A stretch of DNA of 64,000 nt from SCTD01 sp963781675 (GCA_963781675.1 CAWAGF010000001.1:744001-808000), one strand, 5' to 3'. Numbered from the stretch's first letter, positions 1-9,392 are shown. A program made the numbers and translations. The notes: generated by a model from the sequence alone, not told the origin.

Positions 1-88
1 GAGGCCGAGACGAGCAGGAGCGCTGCGGACAGCGCCAGCCGCGAGGGCGCTGCGGCCGCGCGCTCGGACCCTCCTCGACGGCGCTCAT
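1..88 (-). CDS. N-terminal fragment of a membrane or exported protein (partial, frameshifted)
   Basis: The gene runs off the left edge of the window, so only about 29 codons are visible. The ATG overlaps the stop of the upstream MFS gene as ATGA, which suggests translational coupling. After about 11 polar residues the frame must shift by one base near position 55. The shifted frame then reads a hydrophobic stretch (SRLALSAALLLVSA) that looks like a signal peptide or first membrane segment. There is too little sequence to name a family. The shift and the hydrophobic run are visible, but the gene call rests mostly on the ATGA overlap. Confidence 0.4.
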   Translation of the reverse strand, partial: MSAVEEGPSARPQRPRGWRCPQRSCSSRP

Positions 89-1312
89 CCTGCCGTCCTT
101 CGGCGCAAGATCGTTCGACCTTGAGGGAGGGGGGACAGAACGGGCACGACGAGCAGGCAGAGCGCGGCGAGGACGGCGATCGGCACCCGCGGCTCGGTGA
201 CCTCCGCGAGCGCGCCGGCGGCGAGCAGCACCACGCCCTGGACGACCATCAGCAGCGTCGCGGCGAAGCCGAAGGCCCGCCCGCGCAGGTGCGCCGGCAC
301 CTCCTGCACGAAGGCGGAGTTCGCGACGAGCTGCAGGGCGTTGCCCATGCCGGCGACGACCCACAGGCCGACGATGACCGGCGATGGTGTCGACGAAGGG
401 GGTCGCCAGCAGCGGCACGCAGGTCAGGGCGACCAGCCCGGGGAACAGCGACTCGCGCCGCGCGGTCGGGACGCGCAGCAGCAGGCACGAGCCGACGAGG
501 AAGCCGACCGGTGCGGCGGCGGTGAGGACCCGGCCGCGAGCGGCCCGCCGCCCTGCTCGTCCGCGATCGCGACGGCCAGCCCCTCGGCCGCGATGACCGA
601 GGCGGCGGTCAGCAGGCCCCAGGCGAGCAGGCCGCGCAGGCGGCGGCTGCTCCAGACCAGCCGCGCGCCCGCGACGGCCTCCCGCACGGCGGACTCCGGC
701 GGACCGGGCGCGGGGGCGACGCGGTGCTCGCGGACCAGGGCCACCAGCAGAAGGGCTGACACCGCGAAGGTGCCGGCGTCCACGAGCAGCGCGCCGCCGA
801 CGCCGACCAGCCCGACCAGCGCGCCGCCGAGGACGAAGCCGACGACCTGGGCGGCCTGGCCGACAGCGTTGTTCAGCGCGCTCGCGACGACGTACGCGCT
901 CGCCCTCGAGCACGTCGGCCAGCAGGGCGCTGCGGGCGGCCTCCGCCGGCGGCGCGAGCAGCCCGACGCCGATGAGCACCGCGAAGACGACCCACAGCGG
1001 CGTCCCCGGAACGGCGAGCGAGGCGACCAGCGCCATCCGCAGCAGGTCGCACAGCACCATGAGCCGGCGGCGCGGGTAGCGGTCCGGCAGCGCGGAGAGC
1101 AGCGGCCCGCCGGCCAGCCAGGTGAGGTAGGAGCAGGCGTAGGTGGCCGACGCGGCGAAGGCCGAGCCGGACCGCTCGAGGACCAGCAGGGCGACGGCGA
1201 TGCGGGCGACCTGGTCGCCGACGCCGCTCAGCCCGTCCGAGACGAGCAGCCCGCGGAACTCCCGGCTGCCGAGCACGTCGCGGTAGCGCACGCGCTCCGC
1301 CCCGGTGATCAC
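85..1312 (-). CDS. MFS transporter (frameshifted)
   Basis: Reconstructed across about four frameshifts (near 905, 530-540 and 385), this is a roughly 409-residue major facilitator superfamily protein of the cytoplasmic membrane. The GTG start gives VITGAERVRYRDVLGSREF, followed by alternating hydrophobic helices. The loop after TM2 reads LSALPDRYPRRRLMV, matching the MFS loop 2-3 signature (G/S-x-L-x-D-R-x-x-R-R). The C-terminal half keeps PAHLRGRAFGFAATLL, the equivalent loop between helices 8 and 9. The substrate cannot be told; MFS proteins of this size are often drug or metabolite exporters. The gene overlaps the next minus-strand gene by 4 nt. The shift near 530 is the only one in the window that a single base loss would explain as well as extra bases. 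Confidence 0.75.
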
Positions 1313-1450
1313 GGCAGCAGTGTGACGGAAGTGACCCCTGAGGACCAGCAGGACGACGGAACCGGTTGCCCGGACCGTTGTGGACAGGTCCCGGAGGTGT
1401 CGCACCTCCGCCGCGGCCGGAACATCGGCCGCGTGGATCTGCGCCCGCCG

Positions 1451-1456
1451 TACAGT
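1451..1456 (+). promoter_or_regulatory. Putative -10 box of the tRNA-Leu gene
   Basis: TACAGT lies about 15 nt before the mature 5' end of the tRNA and fits an actinobacterial -10 element. A short hairpin (GGAGGTG / CACCTCC, 1393-1409) sits further upstream. No convincing -35 element is visible. Confidence 0.35.
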
Positions 1457-1471
1457 GCGTGACAGGCCCTC

Positions 1472-1554
1472 GCCCGGGTGGTGGAACGGCAGACACGGGA
1501 GGCTTAAACCCTCCTTCCTGAGAGGGAGTGCGGGTTCGAGTCCCGCTCCGGGCA
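1472..1554 (+). tRNA. tRNA-Leu (anticodon UAA)
   Basis: This 83-nt class II tRNA carries the long variable arm typical of tRNA-Leu. The acceptor stem GCCCGGG pairs with TCCGGGC (one G:U at the inner end) and the discriminator is A. The anticodon arm GGAGG-CTTAAAC-CCTCC presents TAA, reading UUA codons. The T arm GCGGG-TTCGAGT-CCCGC is canonical. No CCA is encoded. UUA is the rarest leucine codon in such a GC-rich genome; in Streptomyces the corresponding tRNA (bldA) is regulatory, but nothing here shows that role. Confidence 0.95.
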
Positions 1555-1649
1555 CACGCCACCTCCCCGGGCACGTTCCGGCCCCGCCCGTACGTTGTAC
1601 GGAGCGCACGGCCCCGCCCGTGGGCCGCGCAGAGGAGATCGACACCGAC

Positions 1650-2444
1650 ATGCGCAGCATGGAGACCAACAACCCCGTCTTCCGCGCAGCGAGATCGCTG
1701 CGCGCGGCCCAGCCGGGCGTGCGGCTTCCGCCGCCGGCCCCCTCCGCCGAGGACGTCGCGGCGATCTACGGCACGCCGCAGCGCATGACGATGGACGACG
1801 TCGTCGTCAAGACCGGCATCCTGCTCGGCGATCGTCGTCGGCGTCGGCGCGGCCTCCTGGTACCTCCAGGTGCCGATCGGCGTCGCGCTGCTGGCCGGCC
1901 TGGTCGGCTTCGCGCTCGCGATGGTCAACACCTTCAAGCGCCAGGTCAGCCCCGCGCTGGTCATGGCGTACGCCGCCGCCCAGGGCGTCTTCCTCGGCGT
2001 CATCAGCGCCTCGTACGAAGGCAGCTACCGCGGCATCGTCGTGCAGGCGATCATCGGCACCGCGGCGGTCTTCGCGCGCCGTGCTGTTCGGCTACAAGAG
2101 CGGGAAGCTGCGGGCCACGCCCGAAGTTCGTCAAGGTCGTCAGCTTCGGCCTCATCGGCATGGTCGCCGTGCTCATGCTCAACCTCATCGCCGGCGCCTT
2201 CACCGACGGCGACCCGCTCGGCATCAGCGGCGGCAACACCGGCCTGTCGATCCTGTTCACGCTGGGCCTGATCGTCTTCGGCGCGCTGACCTTCGTCATG
2301 GACTTCGACCAGGCCGACCGCATGGTCGCCGCGGGCGTCCCGGAGCAGGAGGCCTGGCGCGTGGGCTTCGGCCTCGTCGTCGGCCTGATCTTCCTGTACC
2401 TCAACCTGCTGCGCCTGCTGTCCTACCTGCAGGGCAACGACTAG
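1650..2444 (+). CDS. Bax inhibitor-1/YccA family membrane protein (frameshifted)
   Basis: After correcting three single-base insertions (near 1832, 2083 and 2126) this is a roughly 264-residue Bax1-I family membrane protein. The N-terminal tail is cytosolic (MRSMETNNPVFRAARS), followed by YGTPQRMTMDDVVVKTG, a conserved lead-in of actinobacterial members. About seven hydrophobic helices follow, including VPIGVALLAGLVGFALAMV and the C-terminal MDFDQADRMVAAGVPE loop with its acidic pair. Members are pH-sensitive calcium leak channels or modulators of membrane stress in other bacteria; the role here is unknown. AGAGGAG lies about 12 nt upstream of the chosen ATG. The length is an exact multiple of three only because three extra bases are present. 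Confidence 0.85.
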   Translation: MRSMETNNPVFRAARSLRAAQPGVRLPPPAPSAEDVAAIYGTPQRMTMDDVVVKTGILLGDRRRRRRGLLVPPGADRRRAAGRPGRLRARDGQHLQAPGQPRAGHGVRRRPGRLPRRHQRLVRRQLPRHRRAGDHRHRGGLRAPCCSATRAGSCGPRPKFVKVVSFGLIGMVAVLMLNLIAGAFTDGDPLGISGGNTGLSILFTLGLIVFGALTFVMDFDQADRMVAAGVPEQEAWRVGFGLVVGLIFLYLNLLRLLSYLQGND

Positions 2445-2460
2445 CGGCGCACGCACCGCA

Positions 2461-2495
2461 CGACGGGCCGTCACCCTCCGGGTGGCGGCCCGTCG
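2461..2495 (+). terminator. Hairpin terminator after the Bax1-I gene
   Basis: Fifteen-base arms (CGACGGGCCGTCACC at 2461-2475, partner at 2481-2495) with one G:U pair and a 5-nt loop lie 17 nt after the stop codon. There is no T-tract, as is usual in actinobacteria. Confidence 0.7.
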
Positions 2496-2515
2496 CCGTT
2501 CCCTAGCCTGGGCGC

Positions 2516-2960
2516 GTGGACGGACCTGCTGCGCCGGGAGAGCCGCTCGCTCGTGCAGCGGCTGCGCCTGTGGACGCCGACCCGGTTCGCCGCCCAGGCG
2601 CCGACCCACGGCACCCGCGGCGACCTGGTGCACCACCTGGCGCAGCGGCTCGCGGACCAGGGCGCGGACGTCGAGGGCCGGCCGCGGCGCGCGCTCCCGC
2701 GCCTGGACGCCGACCTCGGGCTGCCCGACCAGCTGGCCGTGACCGCCGACGACCTGGCCCGTACGGGCGACGCCGAGGCCGCTCGCGCCGCCACCGCCCA
2801 CCTGCTGCTGCACCGGCGCGACCTGCTCGACGAGGACGTGCCGCCGGGGCTGGCCGCCGCGCTCGGGGTCGCGGACGTCCTGGCCGCGGGGGCGGCGAGG
2901 AATGCGGACGCAGCACGTAGTAGGGGGCAGAAGGGCGCCGCTCCCGCGCCGTGCCCCTGA
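2516..2960 (+). CDS. Uncharacterised small soluble protein (frameshifted near start)
   Basis: I do not recognise a named family. The GTG is preceded by TAGCCT plus 6 nt, the leaderless pattern seen repeatedly in this window. One extra base after the second codon then joins the start to the main frame (DLLRRESRSLVQRLRLW), giving about 147 residues. The middle is rich in Asp, Leu, Arg and Ala and predicted helical (LVHHLAQRLADQG, DAEAARAATAHLLLHRR, LLDEDVPPGLAAALGV). The length is one base over a multiple of three, as expected for a single insertion. No signal peptide or membrane segment is seen. The gene lies 16 nt before the secreted protease gene. Confidence 0.5.
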
Positions 2961-2976
2961 CGCCACAGGAGCACCC

Positions 2977-3802
2977 ATGACCCGCGCCCGGACCCTGCTC
3001 GCCGCGACCACGCTCGCCGTCGCCGGAGCCCTCGCGCCCGCCCTGCCGGCGACCGCCGCCCACGCCCGGCGCCACGATCCACCCGGGCGTGCAGACCTAC
3101 ACGCAGGGCGCGCAGTGCACCGCGAACTTCGTGTTCACCAACGGCCTGGACACCTTCCTCGGGCAGGCCGCGCACTGCTCCGGCACCGGCGGCAACACCG
3201 AGACCGACGGCTGCCTGGCCGGCTCGCTGCCGCTCGGGACCCCGGTCGAGGTCGACGGCGCCTCGCAGCCCGGCACCCTGGTCTACAACTCCTGGCTGAC
3301 CATGCAGGCCGTGGGCGAGAAGGACGCGAACACCTGCGCGTACAACGACTTCGCCCTGGTCAAGCTGGACCCGGCCGACGCCGGCCGCGTCAGCCCGGCC
3401 ATCCCCGTCCTCGGCGGCCCCACCGGCATCAACACCACCGGCGTCGGCACCGGCGAGAGCGTCTACTCGTACGGCAACTCGAGCCTGCGCTTCGGCGTCA
3501 GCCAGCTGAGCCCGAAGGAGGGCGTCAGCCTCGGCACCACCGGCGGCGGCTGGACGCACCCGGTCTACACCGTCACGCCCGGCATCCCCGGTGACAGCGG
3601 CAGCGCGTTCGTCGACGGCCAGGGCCGCGCGCTGGGCGTCCTGTCGACCCTGTCGGTCGCGCCGCTGCCGGCCAGCAACAACGTCAGCGACCTGAACAAG
3701 ACGCTGGCGTACGCCAACGCGGTCGGCGGCGCGGGCGTGTCGCTCGTGCAGGGCGGCGCGTTCAGCGGCCAGGGTGCCGTGGTGCGCGGCCTGCTCGGCT
3801 AG
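2977..3802 (+). CDS. Secreted trypsin-like (S1 family) serine protease (frameshifted)
   Basis: An exported serine endopeptidase of about 274 residues. The signal peptide is MTRARTLLAATTLAVAGALA followed by a PALPATAAHA cleavage region. One extra base near 3069 shifts the frame just after it. The catalytic triad is readable: His in GQAAHCSG, Asp in YNDFALVKL, and Ser in GIPGDSGSAF. Several cysteines (around AQCTANF, AAHCSG, DGCLAG, NTCAYND) suggest disulfides. Family members cleave peptides outside the cell; the specificity is not predictable here. An AGGAG ribosome-binding site precedes the ATG. A perfect hairpin separates it from the convergent thiolase gene. Confidence 0.88.
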
Positions 3803-3876
3803 TCCCTCCACACGTCCGCGAGGCCGGCCCCACCGATCAGGGGGCCGGCCTCCGGCGCGTCCCCGCCCCGCAACGC

Positions 3877-3912
3877 GTGAAGTCCCCAGCACCAGGGTGC
3901 TGGGGACTTCAC
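3877..3912. terminator. Bidirectional hairpin terminator
   Basis: A perfect 16-bp inverted repeat (GTGAAGTCCCCAGCAC at 3877-3892, partner at 3897-3912) with a CAGG loop lies between the convergent protease and thiolase genes. It probably ends both transcripts. Confidence 0.85.
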
Positions 3913-3926
3913 GAAGAGGGTGCGGA

Positions 3927-5153
3927 CTAGCTGAGGCGCTCGATGACCATCGCCATGCCCATGCCGCCGCCGACGCACATCGACTCGACGCCGAAGGTCT
4001 TGTCGCTGGTCTGCAGGTTGTTGATGAGCGTGCCGGTGATGCGGGCGCCGGTGGAGCCGAACGGGTGGCCGAGCGCGATGGCGCCGCCGCTGACGTTGAG
4101 CTTGTCGAGCGGGATGCCGACCTGCTTGTACGACGGGATCGCCTGCGCGGCGAACGCCTCGTTGATCTCGAACAGGTCGATGTCGTCGACGGTCTTGCCG
4201 GCCAGCGCGAGGGCCTTCTTGATGGCCTCGACCGGGCCGAGGCCCATGATCTCCGGCGACAGGCCGGTGACGGACGTGCTGACGATGCGGGCGAGCGGGG
4301 TCAGGCCCAGCTCCTTGGCCTTGGTGTCGCTCATGACGACGACCGCGGACGCGCCGTCGTTCAGCGGGCAGGCGTTGCCGGCGGTGATCAGGCCGTTCGG
4401 GCGGAAGACCGGCTTGAGGCCGGCCAGGCCCTCGACCGTGGTGCCGGCGCGCGGGCCGTCGTCGGTGCTGACGACGGTGCCGTCGGGGGTCGTGACGGGG
4501 GTGATCTCGCGCTCGAAGAAGCCGTTGGCGATGGCCTTCTCCGCGAGCTGCTGCGAGCGGGCGGCGAACTCGTCCATCTCCTCGCGGGTGGTGCCGGTGA
4601 TGCGGGCGACGTTCTCGGCCGTCTCGCCCATGGCGATGTAGACGTCCGGCAGGGTGCCGTCCTCGCGCGGGTCCTTCCAGTCCTCGGCGCCGGCGGCCTG
4701 GCGCTCGGCGGTGCGGGCCTGCGCCTCGGCGTACAGCGGGTTGGTGAGCTCCTGGCCCGGGATCATGTCGCTGTTGCCCTTGACGAAGCGGCTGACCGTC
4801 TCGACGCCGGCGGAGATGAACACGTCGCCCTCGCCGGCCTTGATGGCGTGCAGGGCCATGCGGGTGGTCTGCAGCGAGGAGGAGCAGTAGCGGGTGATGG
4901 TCGTGCCGGGCAGGTGGTCGAAGCCGAGCAGCGTCGCGACGACGCGGCCCATGTTCATGCCCTGCTCGCCGCCGGGCAGGCCGCAGCCGAGCATGAGGTC
5001 GTCGATGTCGCGCGGGTCCAGCGCCGGGACCTTGTCCAGGGCGGCCTTGACGATGGTCGCGGCCAGGTCGTCCGGGCGGACGTCCTTGAGCGAGCCCTTG
5101 AAGGCGCGGCCGATGGGGGAGCGGGCGGTCGCGACGATGACGGCTTCGGGCAC
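3927..5153 (-). CDS. fadA: Acetyl-CoA C-acyltransferase (thiolase, FadA type)
   Basis: A 408-residue thiolase that cleaves 3-ketoacyl-CoA with CoA in fatty-acid beta-oxidation, or condenses acetyl-CoA in reverse. The nucleophilic cysteine is in TRYCSSSLQT near residue 90. The second and third active-site blocks are NEAFAAQ and the His of ALGHPFGSTGAR. The general-base cysteine is in ESMCVGGGMG near the C-terminus. The frame is intact. The GTG start follows GAGGAG by about 7 nt. The neighbouring SGNH hydrolase and cbs reproduce the M. tuberculosis Rv1074c (fadA3)-Rv1075c-Rv1077 order, so an Rv1074c orthologue is likely (inference). A small palindrome lies about 50 nt upstream of the start. Confidence 0.93.
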   Translation of the reverse strand: MPEAVIVATARSPIGRAFKGSLKDVRPDDLAATIVKAALDKVPALDPRDIDDLMLGCGLPGGEQGMNMGRVVATLLGFDHLPGTTITRYCSSSLQTTRMALHAIKAGEGDVFISAGVETVSRFVKGNSDMIPGQELTNPLYAEAQARTAERQAAGAEDWKDPREDGTLPDVYIAMGETAENVARITGTTREEMDEFAARSQQLAEKAIANGFFEREITPVTTPDGTVVSTDDGPRAGTTVEGLAGLKPVFRPNGLITAGNACPLNDGASAVVVMSDTKAKELGLTPLARIVSTSVTGLSPEIMGLGPVEAIKKALALAGKTVDDIDLFEINEAFAAQAIPSYKQVGIPLDKLNVSGGAIALGHPFGSTGARITGTLINNLQTSDKTFGVESMCVGGGMGMAMVIERLS

Positions 5154-5203
5154 GGGGACTCCTCGGTGAGAACGGTGTTGCCGCCAGGGTACGGCGCAGA
5201 CCG

Positions 5204-5214
5204 AACGCCGTTCT
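5204..5214. promoter_or_regulatory. Putative operator upstream of the thiolase gene
   Basis: GAACG-C-CGTTC is a perfect 11-nt palindrome about 50-60 nt before the thiolase GTG. A related AACGGTGTT half-palindrome lies about 30 nt closer to the gene. TetR-type regulators of lipid catabolism in actinobacteria bind AAC...GTT palindromes. The assignment is inference only. Confidence 0.3.
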
Positions 5215-6229
5215 AGAGGGCCTGCTCCGCCTCGAGCTCGGCCGGGGTGGTCGGGTCCGGCAGGCGCCCCGCGACCGACCAGGGGCAGGCGCCGGCGCAG
5301 CCGTGCGAGCCGCCCGGGGCCGTCCGCGTCCGGCAGCGGCTCGACCTCGACGCCGGGCTCGCGGGCCGCCACCCGGGCCGCCAGCTGGACGTCCTGGACG
5401 CTGTCGCTGATCGGCACGCTGACCGGGATCTGCACGCCGAGCAGCTCCAGCACGCTGGGCAGCATCGCGTCGACGATCCGCCGGTAGCCGTCCGGAGAGG
5501 GGTGGAAGCGGTCCGCGCTCCACAGGTGCGGCTGCTCGGAGAAGTCCTTCGCGAGCAGGTCGCCGAGCGAGACGGCGACGCCTCCCTCGTCGACGGTCGC
5601 CACCGTCTGCGCGGCGGCCAGGCGCCGGCTCCAGTGCGCGGCCACGGTCCGCAGCGGCTGCATCACCGGCTTGACGGACCCGAGGTCGGGGCAGGTGCCG
5701 ACGACGACCTCCGCGCCGGCCTGGCGCAGGGCCTTCACGGCGCGGGCGAGGTCGCGCGCCGCGGCGGCGACCGGCACCCGGTGGGTCACGTCGTTGGCGC
5801 CGATGACGATCACGGCCACGTCGACCGGGCGGCGCAGCGCGCGGGCCACCTGCACCTCGAGGTCGGCGGACCGGGCGCCGGTGACCGCGACGACGTCGAG
5901 GTCGACGCGGCAGCGCAGGTCGCGGGCGATGCCGCCGGCGATCAGCGAGCCGGGCGTCTGGTCGGCCCGTCTCGCTGCCGAGGCCGGCCGCCGCGGAGTC
6001 GCCGAGGACGACCAGGTGCACCGGCCTGTCCCCGCGCCTGCCCCGGCCGTACGACCCGGCTGCCAGCGGCGCGCTCTCGGTCGGCACGCCGATGGTCCTG
6101 CGGGCCAGCTTGGCCTCGGTCGCGAGCAGGGCGTACGTCACGCCGAGCGCGCCCGCCGAACCCGCCGCCGCCGTACGCCGCCTTGGCCGCCAGGTAGCGG
6201 GCCCGCCGGCCCGGGCCGGGGGATCGCCC
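5214..6229 (-). CDS. SGNH/GDSL-family hydrolase with N-terminal membrane anchor (frameshifted)
   Basis: A lipase/esterase-like hydrolase reconstructed across at least three frameshifts. SGNH blocks are readable: block I in VVLGDSAAAGLG with the nucleophilic serine, block III in IGANDVTH, and block V in DRFHPSPDGY with the catalytic Asp and His. The N-terminus has a hydrophobic region (ALGVTYALLATEAKLA) before RRTIGVPTESAP, a lead-in shared by actinobacterial exported SGNH proteins. The C-terminus ends in LPDPTTPAELEAEQAL. No ATG, GTG or TTG start is visible in the few bases after the upstream MBL stop, so the upstream boundary is only the limit set by that gene. It corresponds in position to M. 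tuberculosis Rv1075c, a GDSL-like exported protein. Confidence 0.75.
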
Positions 6230-6946
6230 TCAGGACGGCCGCCCCGCGAGGAAGGCGCGCACCGCCGCCCGGGCACCCGTGGAGACGTGCTCGCCGTGCG
6301 TGAAGCCGGCGACCTCGAAGTCCAGCTCGCCGAGGCGCTGCGGCCGACTCCCGGGAGAGCCGGACGTCGGTGCAGCTGCTCGCGAACGAGTAGCGCAGCC
6401 CGCGCACGTTGAAGATCGCGTCGGCGGTGATGAGCACCCCGCTGGACGGGTGCAGGAAGGAGCAGTGGCCGGGCGTGTGGCCCGGGCGTGTGGACGACCT
6501 GGATGCCGCCGGCCAGCGGCAGCACGTCGCCGTCGCTCGAACGTGCCGTCGACGCCGACCTTCGCGAAGCCGGTGGCCCGGCCGGGCAGCCGCGCCATCA
6601 GCCGGCCGCCGCGGGTGGAGGTGTCGACCTGCGGCATCCGGCCCTCGCGGACGTAGACCGCCTCGCGCTCGTGCGTCTGCACCTGCGCGCCGGTGGCGTC
6701 GACGACCGCGCGGGCGCCGCCGGTGTGGTCGTTGTGCGCGTGGCTGAGCAGCAGGTGCGTGACGTCGCCGGGCGCGAAGCCCGAGCGCGGACAGCGCGGC
6801 GAGGATCGTCTTCGGGCGCGTAGCGCGGTGCCGGCGTCGACCAGCGTCAGGGTGCCGTCGGCGCCCTGCAGGAGGTAGCTGTTGATGAAGTCCGCGGGCG
6901 TCGTCGGGATGCGCCAGACGCCGTCGGCCACCTGCACCGCCGTCAT
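6230..6946 (-). CDS. Metallo-beta-lactamase-fold hydrolase (frameshifted)
   Basis: A roughly 236-residue MBL-fold metallohydrolase, probably cytosolic. The zinc motif HxHxDH is intact in LLLSHAHNDHTGGA near residue 60. A second ligand region lies in HTPGHTPGHCSF, and the later Asp ligand in LITADAIFN. About six extra bases break the frame (three near 6790-6835, others near 6540, 6483 and 6345); they sum to a multiple of three, so the ends are in register. The substrate is unknown; glyoxalase II-like and lactonase-like members share this outline. The ATG at 6946 with a GGGGGTGG upstream is preferred to the GTG 6 nt earlier. It is divergent from cbs across a roughly 114-nt gap. Confidence 0.8.
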   Translation of the reverse strand: MTAVQVADGVWRIPTTPADFINSYLLQGADGTLTLVDAGTALRARRRSSPRCPRSGFAPGDVTHLLLSHAHNDHTGGARAVVDATGAQVQTHEREAVYVREGRMPQVDTSTRGGRLMARLPGRATGFAKVGVDGTFERRRRAAAGRRHPGRPHARATRPATAPSCTRPAGCSSPPTRSSTCAGCATRSRAAAPTSGSPGSRPQRLGELDFEVAGFTHGEHVSTGARAAVRAFLAGRPS

Positions 6947-7060
6947 CGCCACCCCCTACTCGTCGGTAACCACGAGCGTAGTCCGCGGCACCCTAGGCTC
7001 GGTCCCGGGCGGCCTGTGGACGCGGGTCCCGCGGCGCCCGCGCTCCCGGAGGTACCGCCC

Positions 7061-8437
7061 GTGCAGGTCACCGACCACGTCATCGACCTCGTCGGCGGGA
7101 ACCCCGCTCGTCCGCCTGAACCGGGTCACCGAGGGGATCGCGGCCACCGTCCTGGCCAAGGTCGAGTACTTCAACCCCGGCGGCTCGGTGAAGGACCGCA
7201 TCGCCCTCGCGATGGTCGAGGAGGCCGAGCGCAGCGGCGCGCTGCAGCCCGGCGGCGTCATCGTCGAGCCGACCAGCGGCAACACCGGCGTCGGCCTCGC
7301 GCTGGTCGCGCAGAAGAAGGGCTACTCCTGCGTCTTCGTCTGCCCCGACAAGGTCGCGCGCGACAAGATCGACGTGCTGCGGGCGTACGGCGCGCGCGTC
7401 GAGGTCTGCCCGACCGCCGTCGACCCGGAGGACCCGCGCTCCTACTACTCCGTCAGCGACCGCCTCTCGCGCGAGATCCCCGGCGCCTGGAAGCCCGACC
7501 AGTACTCCAACCCCGCGAACCCGCTCGCGCACTACGCGCTCCACCGGGCCGGAGGTCTGGGAGCAGACCGACGGCCGCGTGACCCACTTCGTCGCGGGCG
7601 CCGGCACGGGCGGCACGCTCGGCGGGGTCGGCCGCTACCTCAAGGAGGTCAGCGAGGGCCGGGTCAAGGTGTACGGCGCGGACCCGGTCGGCTCGGTCTA
7701 CTCCGGCGGCGACGGCCGGCCGTACCTCGTCGAGGGCGTGGGCGAGGACTTCTGGCCGACGACGTACGACGCCGGCATCCCGGACGGCATCCTCGCCGTC
7801 AGCGACCGCGACTCCTTCGCGATGACCCGCCGGCTGGCCCGCGAGGAGGGGCTGCTCGTCGGCGGCTCCTGCGGCATGGCGGTCGTCGCCGCGCTGCGGG
7901 TCGCCGCGGCAGGCCGGCCCGGACGACGTCGTCGTCGTCCTGCTGCCCGACTCCGGCAAGGGCTACCTGTCCAAGATCTTCAACGACGACTGGATGGCCG
8001 ACTACGGCTTCCTGCAGGCCGACAGCGGCCAGACCACGGTCGCCGACGTCATGGCCGCCAAGCAGCCCGGCGGGTCGCTGCCGTCGTTCGTGCACAGCCA
8101 CCCGACCGAGACGGTCCGCGAGGCGATCGACATCCTGCGGGAGTACGGCGTCTCGCAGATGCCGGTCGTGCGGGCCGAGCCGCCGGTCATGACGGCCGAG
8201 ATCGTCGGGGCGGTGCACGACCGCGACCTGCTCGACGCGCTGTTCACCGGCCGGGCGCAGCTCGCGGACCGGCTGGCGGAGCACATGGCCGCGCCGCTGC
8301 CGATGGTCGGCGCGGGCGAGACGGTGCAGGCCGCGATGGTGGCGCTCGAGAAGGCCGACGCCGCGGTGGTCGTGGCCGACGGGCGCCCGACCGGGGTGCT
8401 CACCCGGCAGGACGTGCTCGCCTTCCTGTCGTCCTGA
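7061..8437 (+). CDS. cbs: Cystathionine beta-synthase (frameshifted)
   Basis: A PLP enzyme condensing serine with homocysteine to cystathionine, the first step of reverse transsulfuration. After three extra bases (near 7103, 7550 and 7917) it is about 458 residues. The PLP lysine is in NPGGSVKDRIALAM. The cofactor loops PTSGNTGVGLA and the phosphate-binding GAGTGGTLGG are present. The C-terminus carries two CBS domains (TETVREAIDILREYGVSQMP; GETVQAAMVALEKADAAVVV). GGAGG lies 7 nt before the GTG, and a possible -10 TAGGCT lies near 6994. It matches M. tuberculosis Rv1077, and the partner cystathionine gamma-type enzyme is 1.8 kb downstream. Confidence 0.93.
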
Positions 8438-8450
8438 CCCTGCCGGGTTG

Positions 8451-9392
8451 TCAGGCAGCCGCGAGCTCGCGGGCGCGCCACCAGGCGACCGTCTCGGCCC
8501 ACGTCCGCTCGAGCGGCGTGGCCTGCACCCCGAACGCCGCCGTGAACGCCGAGCTGTCCAGCACGTACGGCCCGCGGAACGAGTGGCTCATCTCGTCCAG
8601 CTCGCGCAGGAGCGGGACGGCCAGCCCCATCGCCCGCACGAGCGGGCGAGGCAGGGCGCGCACGGCGACCGGCGGCACCCCCGCGGCCCGGCACAGCCCG
8701 TGCACGGCCTCGCGGGCCGTCACCGGCGGGGCGGTCGGCACGTGCCAGGCCCGGCCCCAGGCGCGCTCGGCGGTGCCGAGCACGGCGAGGGCCGCGCCGA
8801 CGTCGGTGACCGACGTCCAGCTGTGCGGCACGTCCGCGGAGTAGAGCACCCGCGCCGGCTTGCCGGCCAGGACGCGCGGGACGACCCGCTCGCCGAGGTG
8901 GCCGCCGTCGACGACCCCCGGACCGACGAAGTCCGAGCCGCGGGCCTCGGCGGTGCGGATCGCGCCGGCCTCGTGGCGGGCGAGCTGCTCGCGCCACATG
9001 CCCGCCCGCACCCGCCCCTTGCTCCCCGTCGAGGCCAGCGGCAGGTCCTCGGTCATCGGCCCGTCGACCGGCCCGTACGCGTAGAGGTTGCCCATCGAGA
9101 CGAGCACCGCGCCGGTCGCCTCCGCCGCCGTCAGCAGCGCGGTGGCGACCGGAGGCCAGTCCTGCGCCCAGCGGGTGTAGGCAGGGTTGGCGCAGTTGTA
9201 GAGGGCGTCGGCGCCGCGCGCCGCCGCGGTCAGCGCGCCGGCGTCCGCGGCGTCCAGGGCGACGTGCTCCACCCCGTCGGCCGGGGTGCCGCCCGAGCGG
9301 GACAGCACCCGGACGTCGTGGCCGAGCACGCGCAGCCGGTCGGTCAGCGCGCTGCCGACAGGGCCCTTGCCGAGGACGACGTGCAGGGACAT
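8451..9392 (-). CDS. NAD(P)-dependent epimerase/reductase-like protein
   Basis: A 313-residue extended short-chain dehydrogenase-type protein. The N-terminal Rossmann motif is a variant, VVLGKGPVGSAL, followed by LGHDVRVLSRSG. The ALYNCANPAYTRWA and SMGNLYAYGPVDGPM regions place it with NAD-dependent epimerase/dehydratases; the Tyr of YAYGP could be the catalytic one but the YxxxK motif is not clean. The substrate is unknown. It is convergent with cbs, 13 nt from its stop, and divergent from a TetR regulator across an intergenic region carrying two matching palindromes. It is therefore the likely target of that regulator (inference). Confidence 0.8.
   Translation of the reverse strand: MSLHVVLGKGPVGSALTDRLRVLGHDVRVLSRSGGTPADGVEHVALDAADAGALTAAARGADALYNCANPAYTRWAQDWPPVATALLTAAEATGAVLVSMGNLYAYGPVDGPMTEDLPLASTGSKGRVRAGMWREQLARHEAGAIRTAEARGSDFVGPGVVDGGHLGERVVPRVLAGKPARVLYSADVPHSWTSVTDVGAALAVLGTAERAWGRAWHVPTAPPVTAREAVHGLCRAAGVPPVAVRALPRPLVRAMGLAVPLLRELDEMSHSFRGPYVLDSSAFTAAFGVQATPLERTWAETVAWWRARELAAA

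Noticed and set aside
1380..1650. Protein-coding extension of the Bax1-I gene upstream across the tRNA
   Set aside because: The frame is open by chance through the tRNA-Leu gene; codon bias and the ribosome-binding site place the start at 1650.
6953..7060. Riboswitch (SAM- or cobalamin-type) upstream of cbs
   Set aside because: The gap is about 108 nt including a -10-like TAGGCT and a ribosome-binding site; I could not fit a conserved riboswitch core.
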